Positions 24,439 through 30,923 of a stretch of DNA of 44,789 nt are shown one piece after another. The position numbers and the translations under genes were made by a program. This DNA is from a virus. The DNA is taken from positions 1-44,789 of IMG/VR virus record IMGVR_UViG_3300035145_001847; one strand, 5' to 3'. Each line of letters starts with the position of its first letter. Position 1 is the stretch's first letter. The notes beneath the pieces are model-generated. The model had not been told where the DNA came from, did no database searches, and saw only the letters and a program-made list of their open reading frames with translations.

Positions 24439-25956
24439 TTATTCTTTACCTGAGGTAAAGTTTACTACTTGGTCAAAACTAGTACCATCATAATAGTATT
24501 CAGGTGCCGCATCAAGATCTGTTTCTTGACCGCCTACAGCATAAACACCAATGGTATATTCTTCAACTCTGGTCACCCCACTAACGTCACCTCTTACTGC
24601 AAAATGATATTTTCCTGGGACTGTAACATTAGCCATATTAGCAGATGTATCTACAGCACAAATACCAGTAGAAGTATCAAATGTTGCAAATGGTGGTACA
24701 GGACTGAATCCTAATACTGTTACGTTTGAAGCACCACTATTCAAGCCTATATCAACATTGCCTGCTTGACCTTGCTCTAAAGATATAATTAGACCAGAGC
24801 TTGATGTAGCCAAATCAATTGCACCTACTTGAGGACTTGTTCCTATAGATTTTTTAAGTAAACTTGCATTAGCACCAGTTGAAGTAATTAAGTTTGCATC
24901 AAAAGTAATATTAGCACCTTTTCTTAAAGCACTTCCTTCTGCAACAATAAATGACTTAATTTGTGTTGCTGATGATGTTGGTGCTTGTTGTACATATTGT
25001 GCTGATAATCCTGCAATAATGGCAGTAGATGGGCTAGTTCCGTAAGATGTACCATAATTACTAGTATTACTATAATCTGCAATACTTACATTAGAACCTA
25101 ATGCGTAAATATCAACTTCTTCACCTAAGTTACATCCTGCTGAGCCACCGCTCCATGTAGCACTTGCACCAAAGGCTCCTACTTCATAACTAGGATTATA
25201 TGCTCCAACAGTCATAACCTGATCCAAACCTGCTGGGGAATAATTATCTACATCTGCGGCATCATTACCTGCTGAACATACTACCATTATGTTATGAGAT
25301 TCTAATTCTTGTAGTTTTGCGTCTATTAAACTATTTTTTGCTGTTGTCCAAGGCATACATATAGTTTTAACTTTACTAGGTGTATTTGCATTGTGATGAA
25401 CTAAAGCGGCGTTCATTGCCTCTATAATTGTGCCTACTGACACTGAAGAGGATAAACCATTACTAAATTTGAGATTCATTAATGTTGCACTTGGAGATAC
25501 ACCAATATTCTCACCTACAATTAAACTTGCCATTGCAGTACCGTGTCCTACTGTATCTGCATAATCTGAATCAAATGCTGTATATAAATTTGTAATAGTA
25601 GCATTGGCAAATTCTGTATGTGCTTCATTAATACCAGTGTCCATTAAATAAACAGTAGACCCGTTTCCATTATATTGAGGGTTGTATGCTCTTGCTAAAC
25701 TGTTATTATAAGGATTAGCAAGGTGCTTTAAGTGGTCTGTAGAGTATTGTACAGTAACATTTTCAGTTGCACTTTCAAGTGAACTATGCAAAACACCTGC
25801 TATTGCGGCAAGTTGCTCTGCTGTACAGTCAATTTTGTACGTTAAATTAAAAGAGTATGTCTCCGTAATCGTTGCCCCTGCGCCTGTAATAGCACTTTGA
25901 GCCGCTGTTGCGTCAGCATGTGTTCCGCTATCTAATGCTACAATATATGCCGCCAT
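24439..25956 (-). CDS. Subtilisin-like serine protease (family S8)
   Basis: 505 residues. Residues 1-75 look like an I9-type inhibitory prodomain (AAYIVALDSG start). The catalytic domain spans about 95-330 with all S8 residues: D106 (LMDTGIN), H138 (VGHGTAMAS), oxyanion N231 (CSAGNDAA) and S308 (YGTSPSTAIIAG). Residues about 370-475 look like an Ig/cadherin-type beta domain. There is no Sec signal peptide, so it probably acts in the cytoplasm or as part of the virion. Late promoter at 26003-26010 and Shine-Dalgarno GGAG. Possible roles are virion maturation, receptor or S-layer cleavage, or peptide maturation with the neighbouring radical SAM gene. The protease call is firm; the substrate is unknown. 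Confidence 0.9.
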   Translation of the reverse strand: MAAYIVALDSGTHADATAAQSAITGAGATITETYSFNLTYKIDCTAEQLAAIAGVLHSSLESATENVTVQYSTDHLKHLANPYNNSLARAYNPQYNGNGSTVYLMDTGINEAHTEFANATITNLYTAFDSDYADTVGHGTAMASLIVGENIGVSPSATLMNLKFSNGLSSSVSVGTIIEAMNAALVHHNANTPSKVKTICMPWTTAKNSLIDAKLQELESHNIMVVCSAGNDAADVDNYSPAGLDQVMTVGAYNPSYEVGAFGASATWSGGSAGCNLGEEVDIYALGSNVSIADYSNTSNYGTSYGTSPSTAIIAGLSAQYVQQAPTSSATQIKSFIVAEGSALRKGANITFDANLITSTGANASLLKKSIGTSPQVGAIDLATSSSGLIISLEQGQAGNVDIGLNSGASNVTVLGFSPVPPFATFDTSTGICAVDTSANMANVTVPGKYHFAVRGDVSGVTRVEEYTIGVYAVGGQETDLDAAPEYYYDGTSFDQVVNFTSGKE

Positions 25957-26002
25957 TATGATTCTCCATATGTTAAAGTTTATGATAACTAATTACTATA
26001 TG

Positions 26003-26010
26003 TATTTATC
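26003..26010 (-). promoter_or_regulatory. Minus-strand late promoter (GATAAATA)
   Basis: GATAAATACATATAG on the minus strand, about 41 bases of leader and a GGAG site before the subtilase ATG at 25956. A led late promoter. Confidence 0.8.
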
Positions 26011-26035
26011 AATTTAATAGGATTTTTATTTTTTT

Positions 26036-27121
26036 ATGGAAACTTTTATACAATTAGGTGATAACCCAGGTTTAGAAATAGACATATCTCCGGCATATTA
26101 TGTTAAATTTCATGCTATTAAAACAGAACAATCTGTTTTATCCTGTACACAAGAATTGTTAAAAGATTTAGACAAAGTAAATTTATCACTTAGTGGTGGA
26201 ATAGATAGCCAATTTAGTTTACTGGTAGCAAAAGAATTAAAAAAAGATATTACAGCATACACATACAGAGCGATGTGGGATAACACTATTGTTAATGCTG
26301 AAGATGTATATATGGCACAACACATGTCGGATATTAACGATGTAAAATTAAATATCTTAGATATAAATTTAAGAAAGTTTTTTGATAATAATATGCATTT
26401 TCAATATGGGAAAGAATATGGAAATACTAGCCCTCAACTTTCTGTACACTTACATTGGATAGATCTATTACATTCAAAATATAAAATAAAAAATATACTA
26501 ATGGGAGGAGATCCACCTCTATTTAAATATTCTTCTGTAAATACTAATAATAATAAAGTAAGGATGAACGATTCTTTCTATCAAGATATTCTTACGCCTT
26601 ATTATTTGTTTTGCAAATCAAAAAATATTTTATGTTTAAGGGATATGTACTATCATAATCCAAAAATAGTTTATGCTGGATTCAAAAATAATATTGATGT
26701 AGTTGCTAAAAAGAAAATTTATATTGAAAACGATATAAGAAGAGTAAAATCGTTTGATGGTACAACTCACAGATCTGCAAGTCCTTTTTTAACAGATAAT
26801 TATGTTTTTAAATATGAATGGTATAGTAATATAATAGAAGGTTTAATACCACAACAATCAGGTATCACAGGGTTTGAAACCTTAAAGAAAATATTAGCAT
26901 CTGAAAGTGGTGCGTATAATAGATTTGATCAATTGTACAGATATCCTATGTGGGATCAAGGTGTTAATACTGTTAGAATGATGATTAAGACTAGTAAAAT
27001 TAGAAACAAAAGCAGAAATATAATTGTACCAAGTGAAATAATAAATTTATTTAAAAAGTTTCAAACACAAGTTAAAAAATCCGAAGCCAAACCTGTAAAT
27101 CGTTATAGATTCGATTTCTAA
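26036..27121 (+). CDS. PP-loop ATPase, asparagine-synthetase-C-domain-like
   Basis: 361 residues. NLSLSGGIDSQFSLLVAKEL at about 49-68 is the SGGxDS PP-loop of the ATP pyrophosphatase family, which activates a carboxyl or carbonyl as an adenylate before amide or thio transfer. A later LMGGDPPLF resembles the second nucleotide-contacting loop. The N-terminal glutaminase domain of asparagine synthetase is absent, so the amine donor must come from elsewhere or the reaction differs. Divergent from the subtilase gene. AGGA lies 13 bases before the ATG, which is far, and no plus-strand late octamer is visible. Substrate unknown; peptide, glycan or nucleotide tailoring are possible. Confidence 0.75.
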   Translation: METFIQLGDNPGLEIDISPAYYVKFHAIKTEQSVLSCTQELLKDLDKVNLSLSGGIDSQFSLLVAKELKKDITAYTYRAMWDNTIVNAEDVYMAQHMSDINDVKLNILDINLRKFFDNNMHFQYGKEYGNTSPQLSVHLHWIDLLHSKYKIKNILMGGDPPLFKYSSVNTNNNKVRMNDSFYQDILTPYYLFCKSKNILCLRDMYYHNPKIVYAGFKNNIDVVAKKKIYIENDIRRVKSFDGTTHRSASPFLTDNYVFKYEWYSNIIEGLIPQQSGITGFETLKKILASESGAYNRFDQLYRYPMWDQGVNTVRMMIKTSKIRNKSRNIIVPSEIINLFKKFQTQVKKSEAKPVNRYRFDF

Positions 27122-27185
27122 AAAAACTGCAAAAAACCAAATAATCCAAAATTGGCCTATAATCTAGGTGTTTCAAATATACCTG

Positions 27186-27193
27186 TATAAATA
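27186..27193 (+). promoter_or_regulatory. Late promoter (TATAAATA)
   Basis: TATAAATACC is a perfect match to the T4 late consensus. It lies about 46 bases upstream of the first of a chain of tiny genes starting at 27239. The stretch 27122-27238 otherwise shows no gene. Confidence 0.75.
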
Positions 27194-27238
27194 CCGCATA
27201 TATTATATTATAAACTGAAATTATATCAACCTCCCATC

Positions 27239-27367
27239 ATGATTAGAAGTTTATTCACAATATGGTTAAGTTTGTCTATCCAGACATCCGATAACCTATT
27301 CGGTGCATTACGAAGTGTTCGGGACGTTGTTGACTGGAGCATAAGTGATGAGCGAGAAAAAATTTAA
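27239..27367 (+). CDS. Tiny ORF, 42 residues, hypothetical
   Basis: MIRSLFTIWLSLSIQTSDNL then LFGALRSVRDVV-type amphipathic sequence to DEREKI. It has a moderately hydrophobic N-terminus. No Shine-Dalgarno site. It overlaps the next ORF by 20 bases, in the manner of the other small genes here. Supported only by position after a perfect late promoter and by the tight packing; may not be a real gene. Confidence 0.4.
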   Translation: MIRSLFTIWLSLSIQTSDNLFGALRSVRDVVDWSISDEREKI

Positions 27368-27452
27368 TAAAATTAAAGATCAATTAGAACTTACCGTCCT
27401 AGTGACTTTGTTTATAGTATCTATACTGGCGGTATCACCGCCTGGTGTTTAA
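27348..27452 (+). CDS. Tiny single-span membrane protein, 34 residues
   Basis: MSEKKFNKIKDQLELTVLVT then LFIVSILAVSPPGV. A charged, Lys-rich N-terminus leads into one C-terminal hydrophobic span. GGAG at about 27336 supports the start. No family recognised. First convincing member of the tiny membrane-protein run. Confidence 0.55.
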   Translation: MSEKKFNKIKDQLELTVLVTLFIVSILAVSPPGV

Positions 27453-27480
27453 CATTTACAGATAGAGAGATAAAAAAGAA

Positions 27481-27612
27481 GTGACAACATTAATTTATAA
27501 ATTAAAACATAATGAAAGTGTGTGTAAATTTTGTGATTTTGTGGAAATGTTGGCTATAATGGCCATTCCCTTTGCAGTACCATTCTTCATTATGTATGCA
27601 TCAGCAGTATAA
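27481..27612 (+). CDS. Tiny single-span membrane protein, 43 residues (GTG start)
   Basis: Starts with GTG after an AGAGAGA site. N-terminal TTLIYKLKHNESVCKFCDFV has a C-x-x-C pair, followed by the hydrophobic span EMLAIMAIPFAVPFFIMYAS. It ends nine bases before the EF-hand gene, whose Shine-Dalgarno site AAGGAG overlaps its stop region. Function unknown; the CxxC could bind a metal or be redox-active. Confidence 0.5.
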   Translation: MTTLIYKLKHNESVCKFCDFVEMLAIMAIPFAVPFFIMYASAV

Positions 27613-27621
27613 GGAGAAAAA

Positions 27622-27867
27622 ATGAAAAAATTATTTGCTATTGCCGTATTAGGACTATTTGTTTCTAATGCTAATGCCGATTGGAGAATGGAAAAGTATG
27701 ACATAAACCAAGACGGATTTGTTATTAAAGAAGAACTACTAGAAGCAGGTTGTACTGTTAAAGTAGGATTATTTAAGGCCGCAGACAAAAACGATGACGG
27801 AAAACTTTCTAAGAACGAACTTAGAAAAGCATCAGAATATATTGTTAGACGTAGGTGTCCTAAGTAA
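27622..27867 (+). CDS. Secreted EF-hand calcium-binding protein
   Basis: 81 residues. A Sec signal peptide (KKLFAIAVLGLFVSNANA, cleavage before DW) should send it to the periplasm or outside. Two complete EF-hand loops follow: D27-INQDGFVIKE-E38 and D55-KNDDGKLSKN-E66, each with D/N/D/G and a final Glu in the correct 12-residue spacing. Two cysteines (C44 and the one near the end) could form a disulfide in the oxidising periplasm. Strong Shine-Dalgarno AAGGAG. A host-like gene; calcium sensing or envelope stabilisation during infection are possible roles. Confidence 0.85.
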   Translation: MKKLFAIAVLGLFVSNANADWRMEKYDINQDGFVIKEELLEAGCTVKVGLFKAADKNDDGKLSKNELRKASEYIVRRRCPK

Positions 27868-27944
27868 TGAAAAGATTATTTAATATAATTTTTAAATACT
27901 GGATTGCACCTTGGTCTCCTAAGGGATCTATAAGGAACGTATAA
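27867..27944 (+). CDS. Tiny ORF, 25 residues
   Basis: MKRLFNIIFKYWIAPWSPKG then SIRNV. The start overlaps the EF-hand stop by one base (TAATG) and its stop overlaps the next start by one base, a coupled arrangement. Basic with an aromatic, membrane-surface-seeking N-terminus. Too short for a family call; supported by packing only. Confidence 0.45.
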   Translation: MKRLFNIIFKYWIAPWSPKGSIRNV

Positions 27945-28072
27945 TGGAAATATTATTCATATCACTATTCGGTATAATTATTTCTGCATTGTATATAAAA
28001 CATGCTCCAATGAATGATTTGAGACTTGCTATGTATTATGCAGATTTACAAAACAACAAAGAGAAAAAATGA
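27944..28072 (+). CDS. Tiny single-span membrane protein, 42 residues
   Basis: An N-terminal membrane span (MEILFISLFGIIISALYI) is followed by a soluble tail KHAPMNDLRLAMYYADLQNN and a Lys-rich end. One-base overlap with the previous ORF and four-base overlap with the next, so translation is probably coupled. No family recognised. Confidence 0.5.
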   Translation: MEILFISLFGIIISALYIKHAPMNDLRLAMYYADLQNNKEKK

Positions 28073-28248
28073 AATACGAAGTAAGAGATGCAACTCCTGA
28101 AGAATTTGCAAAATGGAGAGAAACAGACTATTGGAACAAAATGGATTTTGATCCTTTAGTAATGTTCGTAGTTATCCCAACAATAATTCAGTTAATGGCT
28201 GTAGGAATGATGGGTGCTGTAATGTATCTTAATTCTATTTTGTTTTGA
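28069..28248 (+). CDS. Small single-span membrane protein, 59 residues
   Basis: The N-terminal half is acidic and soluble (MKYEVRDATPEEFAKWRETD), followed by a long hydrophobic segment (FVVIPTIIQLMAVGMMGAVM) and a short end. GAGAAAAAATG-type site with a four-base overlap upstream; four-base overlap downstream with a TTG start. No family recognised. Confidence 0.55.
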   Translation: MKYEVRDATPEEFAKWRETDYWNKMDFDPLVMFVVIPTIIQLMAVGMMGAVMYLNSILF

Positions 28249-28403
28249 TCAAAGAAGCAGTTAAGGCCGTCATAGGCGTAGGCAAAAATGGCGGCCAATT
28301 TAAAATCACACCTTTGCGAATTCTCTTATTCGCATTTTTAGTAGCAACAATATTTTTAGGTACAGTGGCGTCTTTACTGACCCTTGCCTCATTTTTTACT
28401 TGA
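28245..28403 (+). CDS. Small single-span membrane protein, 52 residues (TTG start)
   Basis: The TTG start overlaps the previous stop by four bases (TTGA). A basic, Gly-rich N-terminus (IKEAVKAVIGVGKNGGQFKI) is followed by one C-terminal span (ILLFAFLVATIFLGTVASLL). The stop codon lies inside the -35 box of the ferredoxin promoter. The TTG start is inferred from packing; no ATG is available. Confidence 0.45.
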   Translation: MIKEAVKAVIGVGKNGGQFKITPLRILLFAFLVATIFLGTVASLLTLASFFT

Positions 28404-28445
28404 CAAACACAAATTAGTAAGTATAATATTGATTTTAGATAAGTA
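28400..28445 (+). promoter_or_regulatory. Dual promoter of the ferredoxin gene
   Basis: A sigma70-type promoter is formed by TTGACA (28400-28405), a 16-bp spacer and TATAAT (28422-28427). A late-like octamer GATAAGTA (28438-28445) follows, with exactly five bases (CAGTT) to the ATG at 28451. Early transcripts would have a leader of about 17 bases, and late ones would be leaderless. Confidence 0.75.
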
Positions 28446-28450
28446 CAGTT

Positions 28451-28786
28451 ATGAGTTTTGTAGTAGGTAGTCCATGTGTCGGATGTAAAGACACAAAATG
28501 CGTAGAGGTATGTCCTGTAGATTGTTTCTATGAAGGACCTGATATGCTAGTTATTAATCCAGACGAATGTATAGACTGTGCATTGTGTGAACCAGAATGT
28601 CCAGTTGAAGCAATATGGAGTGATGATGAACTACCGCCTGAACAGATACCATTTATAGAAATAAATGCAAAATTATCTGAAGTATGGCCAAACATAACTG
28701 AAACAAAAGAACCAATGGCACATAAAAGTCCATACAGTACAGAAGAAGCAATAGAGATAGGTGAGAAACATGCCGAAGAAAATTAG
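28451..28786 (+). CDS. fdxA: 7Fe ferredoxin, FdxA type
   Basis: 111 residues, close to FdxA of proteobacteria. Cysteines C9, C12, C17, C21 and C25 (in [17 protein letters not shown]) and C40, C43, C46, C50 (in [12 protein letters not shown]) give one 3Fe-4S and one 4Fe-4S cluster. The FdxA body [14 protein letters not shown] and the tail [14 protein letters not shown] are also conserved. A soluble low-potential electron carrier in the cytoplasm. It could feed host redox enzymes during infection or the phage radical SAM enzyme. Unlike the plant-type 2Fe-2S petF ferredoxins of cyanophages, this is the heterotroph type, which bears on host identity. Confidence 0.92.
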   Translation: MSFVVGSPCVGCKDTKCVEVCPVDCFYEGPDMLVINPDECIDCALCEPECPVEAIWSDDELPPEQIPFIEINAKLSEVWPNITETKEPMAHKSPYSTEEAIEIGEKHAEEN

Positions 28787-28913
28787 TAAACCAAAAACAA
28801 GATCGCACTTGCAGATGTTTACGCATGATACACCTTACGGACATAAAGTGCAAAGAGATAAAACAAAGATTATACCTCGTAAAGAGAAGTATAAGGATAA
28901 AGAAAATGATTGA
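28770..28913 (+). CDS. Small basic hypothetical protein, 47 residues
   Basis: [20 protein letters not shown] then TPYGHKV, continuing Lys-rich to the end. It starts inside the end of the ferredoxin gene (17-base overlap, GAGAAAC upstream). Short proteins of this style recur in marine T4-like phages, in my recollection. Soluble, strongly basic; function unknown. Confidence 0.6.
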   Translation: MPKKISKPKTRSHLQMFTHDTPYGHKVQRDKTKIIPRKEKYKDKEND

Positions 28914-29082
28914 TGGTGTAATACTATTGGCTGTTTTAGTACCTGCTATAATTGGTATGTTTTCCTTAATGGTATCTGTAATAAACGAAACAGGCGGCAC
29001 CAAAGGTATAACACAACCATATATAACCAAGTCAGGTAAAAAACATACAGCAAAAAAAGAAAGGTCAAATTATATAGTCTAA
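28906..29082 (+). CDS. Small single-span membrane protein, 58 residues
   Basis: I start at the ATG at 28906, preceded by AAGGATAAAG; the longer frame from 28825 lies inside the preceding gene. The N-terminal span [20 protein letters not shown] is followed by a basic tail (KSGKKHTAKKERSNYIV). Eight-base overlap with the previous gene. No family recognised. Confidence 0.55.
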   Translation: MIDGVILLAVLVPAIIGMFSLMVSVINETGGTKGITQPYITKSGKKHTAKKERSNYIV

Positions 29083-29085
29083 ACT

Positions 29086-29116
29086 GATAAATACTACTAT
29101 AATAATTTTTATTATT
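29086..29116 (+). promoter_or_regulatory. Late promoter (GATAAATA) plus leader hairpin
   Basis: GATAAATACTAC at 29086-29097 is followed by a perfect hairpin AATAAT-TTTT-ATTATT at 29101-29116, then TTAGGAG and the ATG at 29129. The hairpin would sit at the 5' end of the lipase mRNA and could protect it or position the ribosome site. Confidence 0.75.
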
Positions 29117-29128
29117 TAGGAGTAACAA

Positions 29129-29935
29129 ATGTCAGTAAAAGATATGTCTTACCGCGAACGCGGATTATTACTTAGTATGTTCGCTCACCAATGTTATTGC
29201 GAACCTAAGGATTTATTGAAAAAGAGACCAGGTATTAAAGACTTGGAACCTCTTAAAAAGTTTTTAAACAAACCATTACCACCAACATATATAGATGTTG
29301 ATGGTGCTCAGGCTTATGTAATGAGTGACAGCAAAGATGTCCTTATTGCATGTAGAGGCACAGAGCCAACGCAACTGAATGACATATTAGCAGATTTAAA
29401 AATGTTTCCAGTGAAGCATCATTTAGGTGGTAGAGTTCATAGAGGTTTTTATGCAGAGTATGATAAAGTAATTCCAGGTATTAAAGAAGCTCTTGAAAAA
29501 CACAATAAGAAAGGCGATAAGACAGTTTGGGTTACGGGACATAGTTTAGGTGGAGCAATGGCAGTATTAGTTGCCGCAGAGTTACAACCAGATGGAGGAT
29601 TACATACATTTGGACAACCAAGAGTTGGAAACGCCGAATTCCTTAAATGTTTAGATAACATAAAGTATTACAGGTATAGAAACAATAATGATGTTGTTAC
29701 AGCAGTTCCTCCTTCATGGTTATTCTTTAGACACGGTGGTGTACTTAGATATATTAACACTTTTGGTAATATAAGGAAAGCAACATACTGGCAAAGATTT
29801 AAAGACAAATGCAGAGGTCACTGGCAGGCATTAAAATCATTTAACCTAATAGATGGATTCGCTGATCATTCTATGGGTCTATATCATGAATACTTGTTTA
29901 ACATGGATGACAACGGTGATCAATTACCAAAATAG
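29129..29935 (+). CDS. Class 3 lipase (alpha/beta hydrolase)
   Basis: 268 residues. Fungal-type lipase-3 fold: VLIACRGTEP (oxyanion region), GRVHRGFYAEYD, VTGHSLGGAMAVL with nucleophile S139, FGQPRVGNAEF, NNNDVVTAVPP with D188, and a C-terminal His in FADHSMGLYHEYL (H247 or H253). The complete triad suggests an active lipase or phospholipase. No signal peptide, so it would act on membranes from inside, or after lysis or from the virion. Late promoter and strong Shine-Dalgarno site. A lysis or membrane-remodelling role is inferred. Confidence 0.88.
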   Translation: MSVKDMSYRERGLLLSMFAHQCYCEPKDLLKKRPGIKDLEPLKKFLNKPLPPTYIDVDGAQAYVMSDSKDVLIACRGTEPTQLNDILADLKMFPVKHHLGGRVHRGFYAEYDKVIPGIKEALEKHNKKGDKTVWVTGHSLGGAMAVLVAAELQPDGGLHTFGQPRVGNAEFLKCLDNIKYYRYRNNNDVVTAVPPSWLFFRHGGVLRYINTFGNIRKATYWQRFKDKCRGHWQALKSFNLIDGFADHSMGLYHEYLFNMDDNGDQLPK

Positions 29936-29944
29936 GAAAATATA

Positions 29945-30202
29945 ATGAACTGGTTAATAATTTTAGCATTAAAAAGTATTCTATCAAGTATAATTGGTAG
30001 TAGTTTTTATCAATGGTTTAAAAATACTAAAATGGGTGTTTGGTTTCAAGTCAAAATGGATAACACAATGGAGTGGTTAGCAGAAAGATACGATTTAGAA
30101 ATTGCTAGTCGCGAAGAAAAATGGTTAAAGCAGTATCCATTACTTGGACAAAGAATAGTAGACTTGGAAAAAGAAGTTGCAAAACTTAAAAAGAAAAAGT
30201 AG
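29945..30202 (+). CDS. Small membrane-anchored coiled-coil protein
   Basis: 85 residues. An N-terminal hydrophobic segment (NWLIILALKSILSSIIGSSF) anchors it, residues about 35-60 are amphipathic, and the end is a coiled coil (RIVDLEKEVAKLKKKK). It follows the lipase by nine bases with a GGAAAATATAATG start region and is probably co-transcribed with it, so it may be a membrane partner. No family recognised. Confidence 0.6.
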   Translation: MNWLIILALKSILSSIIGSSFYQWFKNTKMGVWFQVKMDNTMEWLAERYDLEIASREEKWLKQYPLLGQRIVDLEKEVAKLKKKK

Positions 30203-30235
30203 CAATACATAGTTTTAACTGATACTCAAATGCTT

Positions 30236-30243
30236 GATAAATA
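30236..30243 (+). promoter_or_regulatory. Late promoter (GATAAATA)
   Basis: GATAAATATAAG, then a leader with AAAGGA before the ATG at 30278. A monocistronic unit, ending at the terminator at 30461. Confidence 0.75.
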
Positions 30244-30277
30244 TAAGCATAATAATATAGGTTAAAGGATTTAAAAC

Positions 30278-30448
30278 ATGTCTAACAAAACACCATACGA
30301 GATACGTTTGGATTTAGTAAGAGAGGCGAAAGAAATTCTTCAGGCAAAAGCAAAAAATCCTGAGGACATGCCTACTACGGAAGAAGTACTAAAAGAAGCA
30401 GAGCGATTAAACGAATTTGTTTCTAAAAAGCCATTCTCAGACAAATAA
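30278..30448 (+). CDS. Small acidic hypothetical protein, 56 residues
   Basis: MSNKTPYEIRLDLVREAKEI continuing with AKNPEDMPTTEEVLKEAERL and NEFVSKKP. Helical, no membrane span. It has its own late promoter, a good Shine-Dalgarno site (AAAGGA) and its own terminator, so it is a single-gene late unit. Similar short proteins occur in marine T4-like phages, from memory. Function unknown. Confidence 0.7.
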   Translation: MSNKTPYEIRLDLVREAKEILQAKAKNPEDMPTTEEVLKEAERLNEFVSKKPFSDK

Positions 30449-30460
30449 TTTCTATTAATT

Positions 30461-30489
30461 AAAGAGCACATTTAATGTGCTCTTTTTTT
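30461..30489 (+). terminator. Rho-independent terminator
   Basis: An 11-bp perfect stem AAAGAGCACAT / ATGTGCTCTTT with loop TTA is followed by a T run to 30489. It separates the late gene at 30278 from the tRNA region. Confidence 0.92.
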
Positions 30490-30533
30490 CTGAATTCAAT
30501 TCCATCTTTACACTAAATAATTGCTTATATAAG

Positions 30534-30609
30534 GCTGGATTAGCTCAGTTGGTAGAGCAACTGATTTGTAATCAGTAGGTCGTCAGTTCGAATCCGACAT
30601 CCAGCACCA
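30534..30609 (+). tRNA. tRNA-Thr (anticodon TGT)
   Basis: 76 bases with encoded CCA. Acceptor GCTGGAT pairs with ATCCAGC, D-arm TAGCTCAGTTGGTAGAGCA, anticodon stem ACTGA/TCAGT around loop TTTGTAA (anticodon TGT), T-loop TTCGAAT. It reads ACA, a frequent codon in this AT-rich genome. Confidence 0.97.
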
Positions 30610-30624
30610 ATTTAAGGAAATAAT

Positions 30625-30825
30625 ATGGCAAAGACAAAAACAACAAAAGCAAAGGCACCAGCAAAGAAAACCGCTAAAAAAGTAACCAAGAAAAAAGTTG
30701 TAGCAAATTTTGATTGGAATAATGTTGGGGAAAATGTAAGAAAAAATGCAGAACAAATAAGTGCTAACATTAGAAAAAATGCTGAAAGAATAGGCAATAA
30801 TGTAAGAGCATTAATGGATAGATGA
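30625..30825 (+). CDS. Histone-H1-like mini protein with 11-residue repeats
   Basis: 66 residues between two tRNA genes, with AAGGAAATAATATG as start site. The N-terminal half is a Lys/Ala/Thr-rich tail (AKTKTTKAKAPAKKTAKK) like bacterial H1 homologues. The C-terminal half has an 11-residue periodicity (NVRKNAEQISA, NIRKNAERIGN, NVRALMDR) giving an amphipathic helix. It probably binds nucleic acid. Whether it is related to tRNA expression or to nucleoid takeover cannot be told from sequence. Confidence 0.75.
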   Translation: MAKTKTTKAKAPAKKTAKKVTKKKVVANFDWNNVGENVRKNAEQISANIRKNAERIGNNVRALMDR

Positions 30826-30831
30826 TAATTT

Positions 30832-30907
30832 GGGGCGGTAGCTCAGTTGGGAGAGCGCCTGGTTTGCAACCAGGAGGTCGCAGGTTCGACCCCTGTTCGC
30901 TCCACCA
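30832..30907 (+). tRNA. tRNA-Ala (anticodon TGC)
   Basis: 76 bases with encoded CCA. Acceptor GGGGCGG pairs with TCGCTCC (two G-T pairs), anticodon stem CCTGG/CCAGG around loop TTTGCAA (anticodon TGC), T-arm GCAGG-TTCGACC-CCTGT. It reads GCA. Markedly more GC-rich than its surroundings, as expected for a tRNA. Confidence 0.97.
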
Positions 30908-30923
30908 TTTATAAGGAAGATGA

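Noticed and set aside
24469-24714. Plus-strand frame opposite the subtilase gene
   Set aside because: Shadow of a gene whose catalytic residues are all in the minus frame; no start signals.
27122-27170. Possible terminator after the PP-loop gene
   Set aside because: Only weak CCAA/TTGG complementarity and no T run after it.
28825-28905. Upstream extension of the membrane protein at 28906
   Set aside because: It lies entirely within the preceding basic gene and lacks a ribosome site, whereas 28906 has one.
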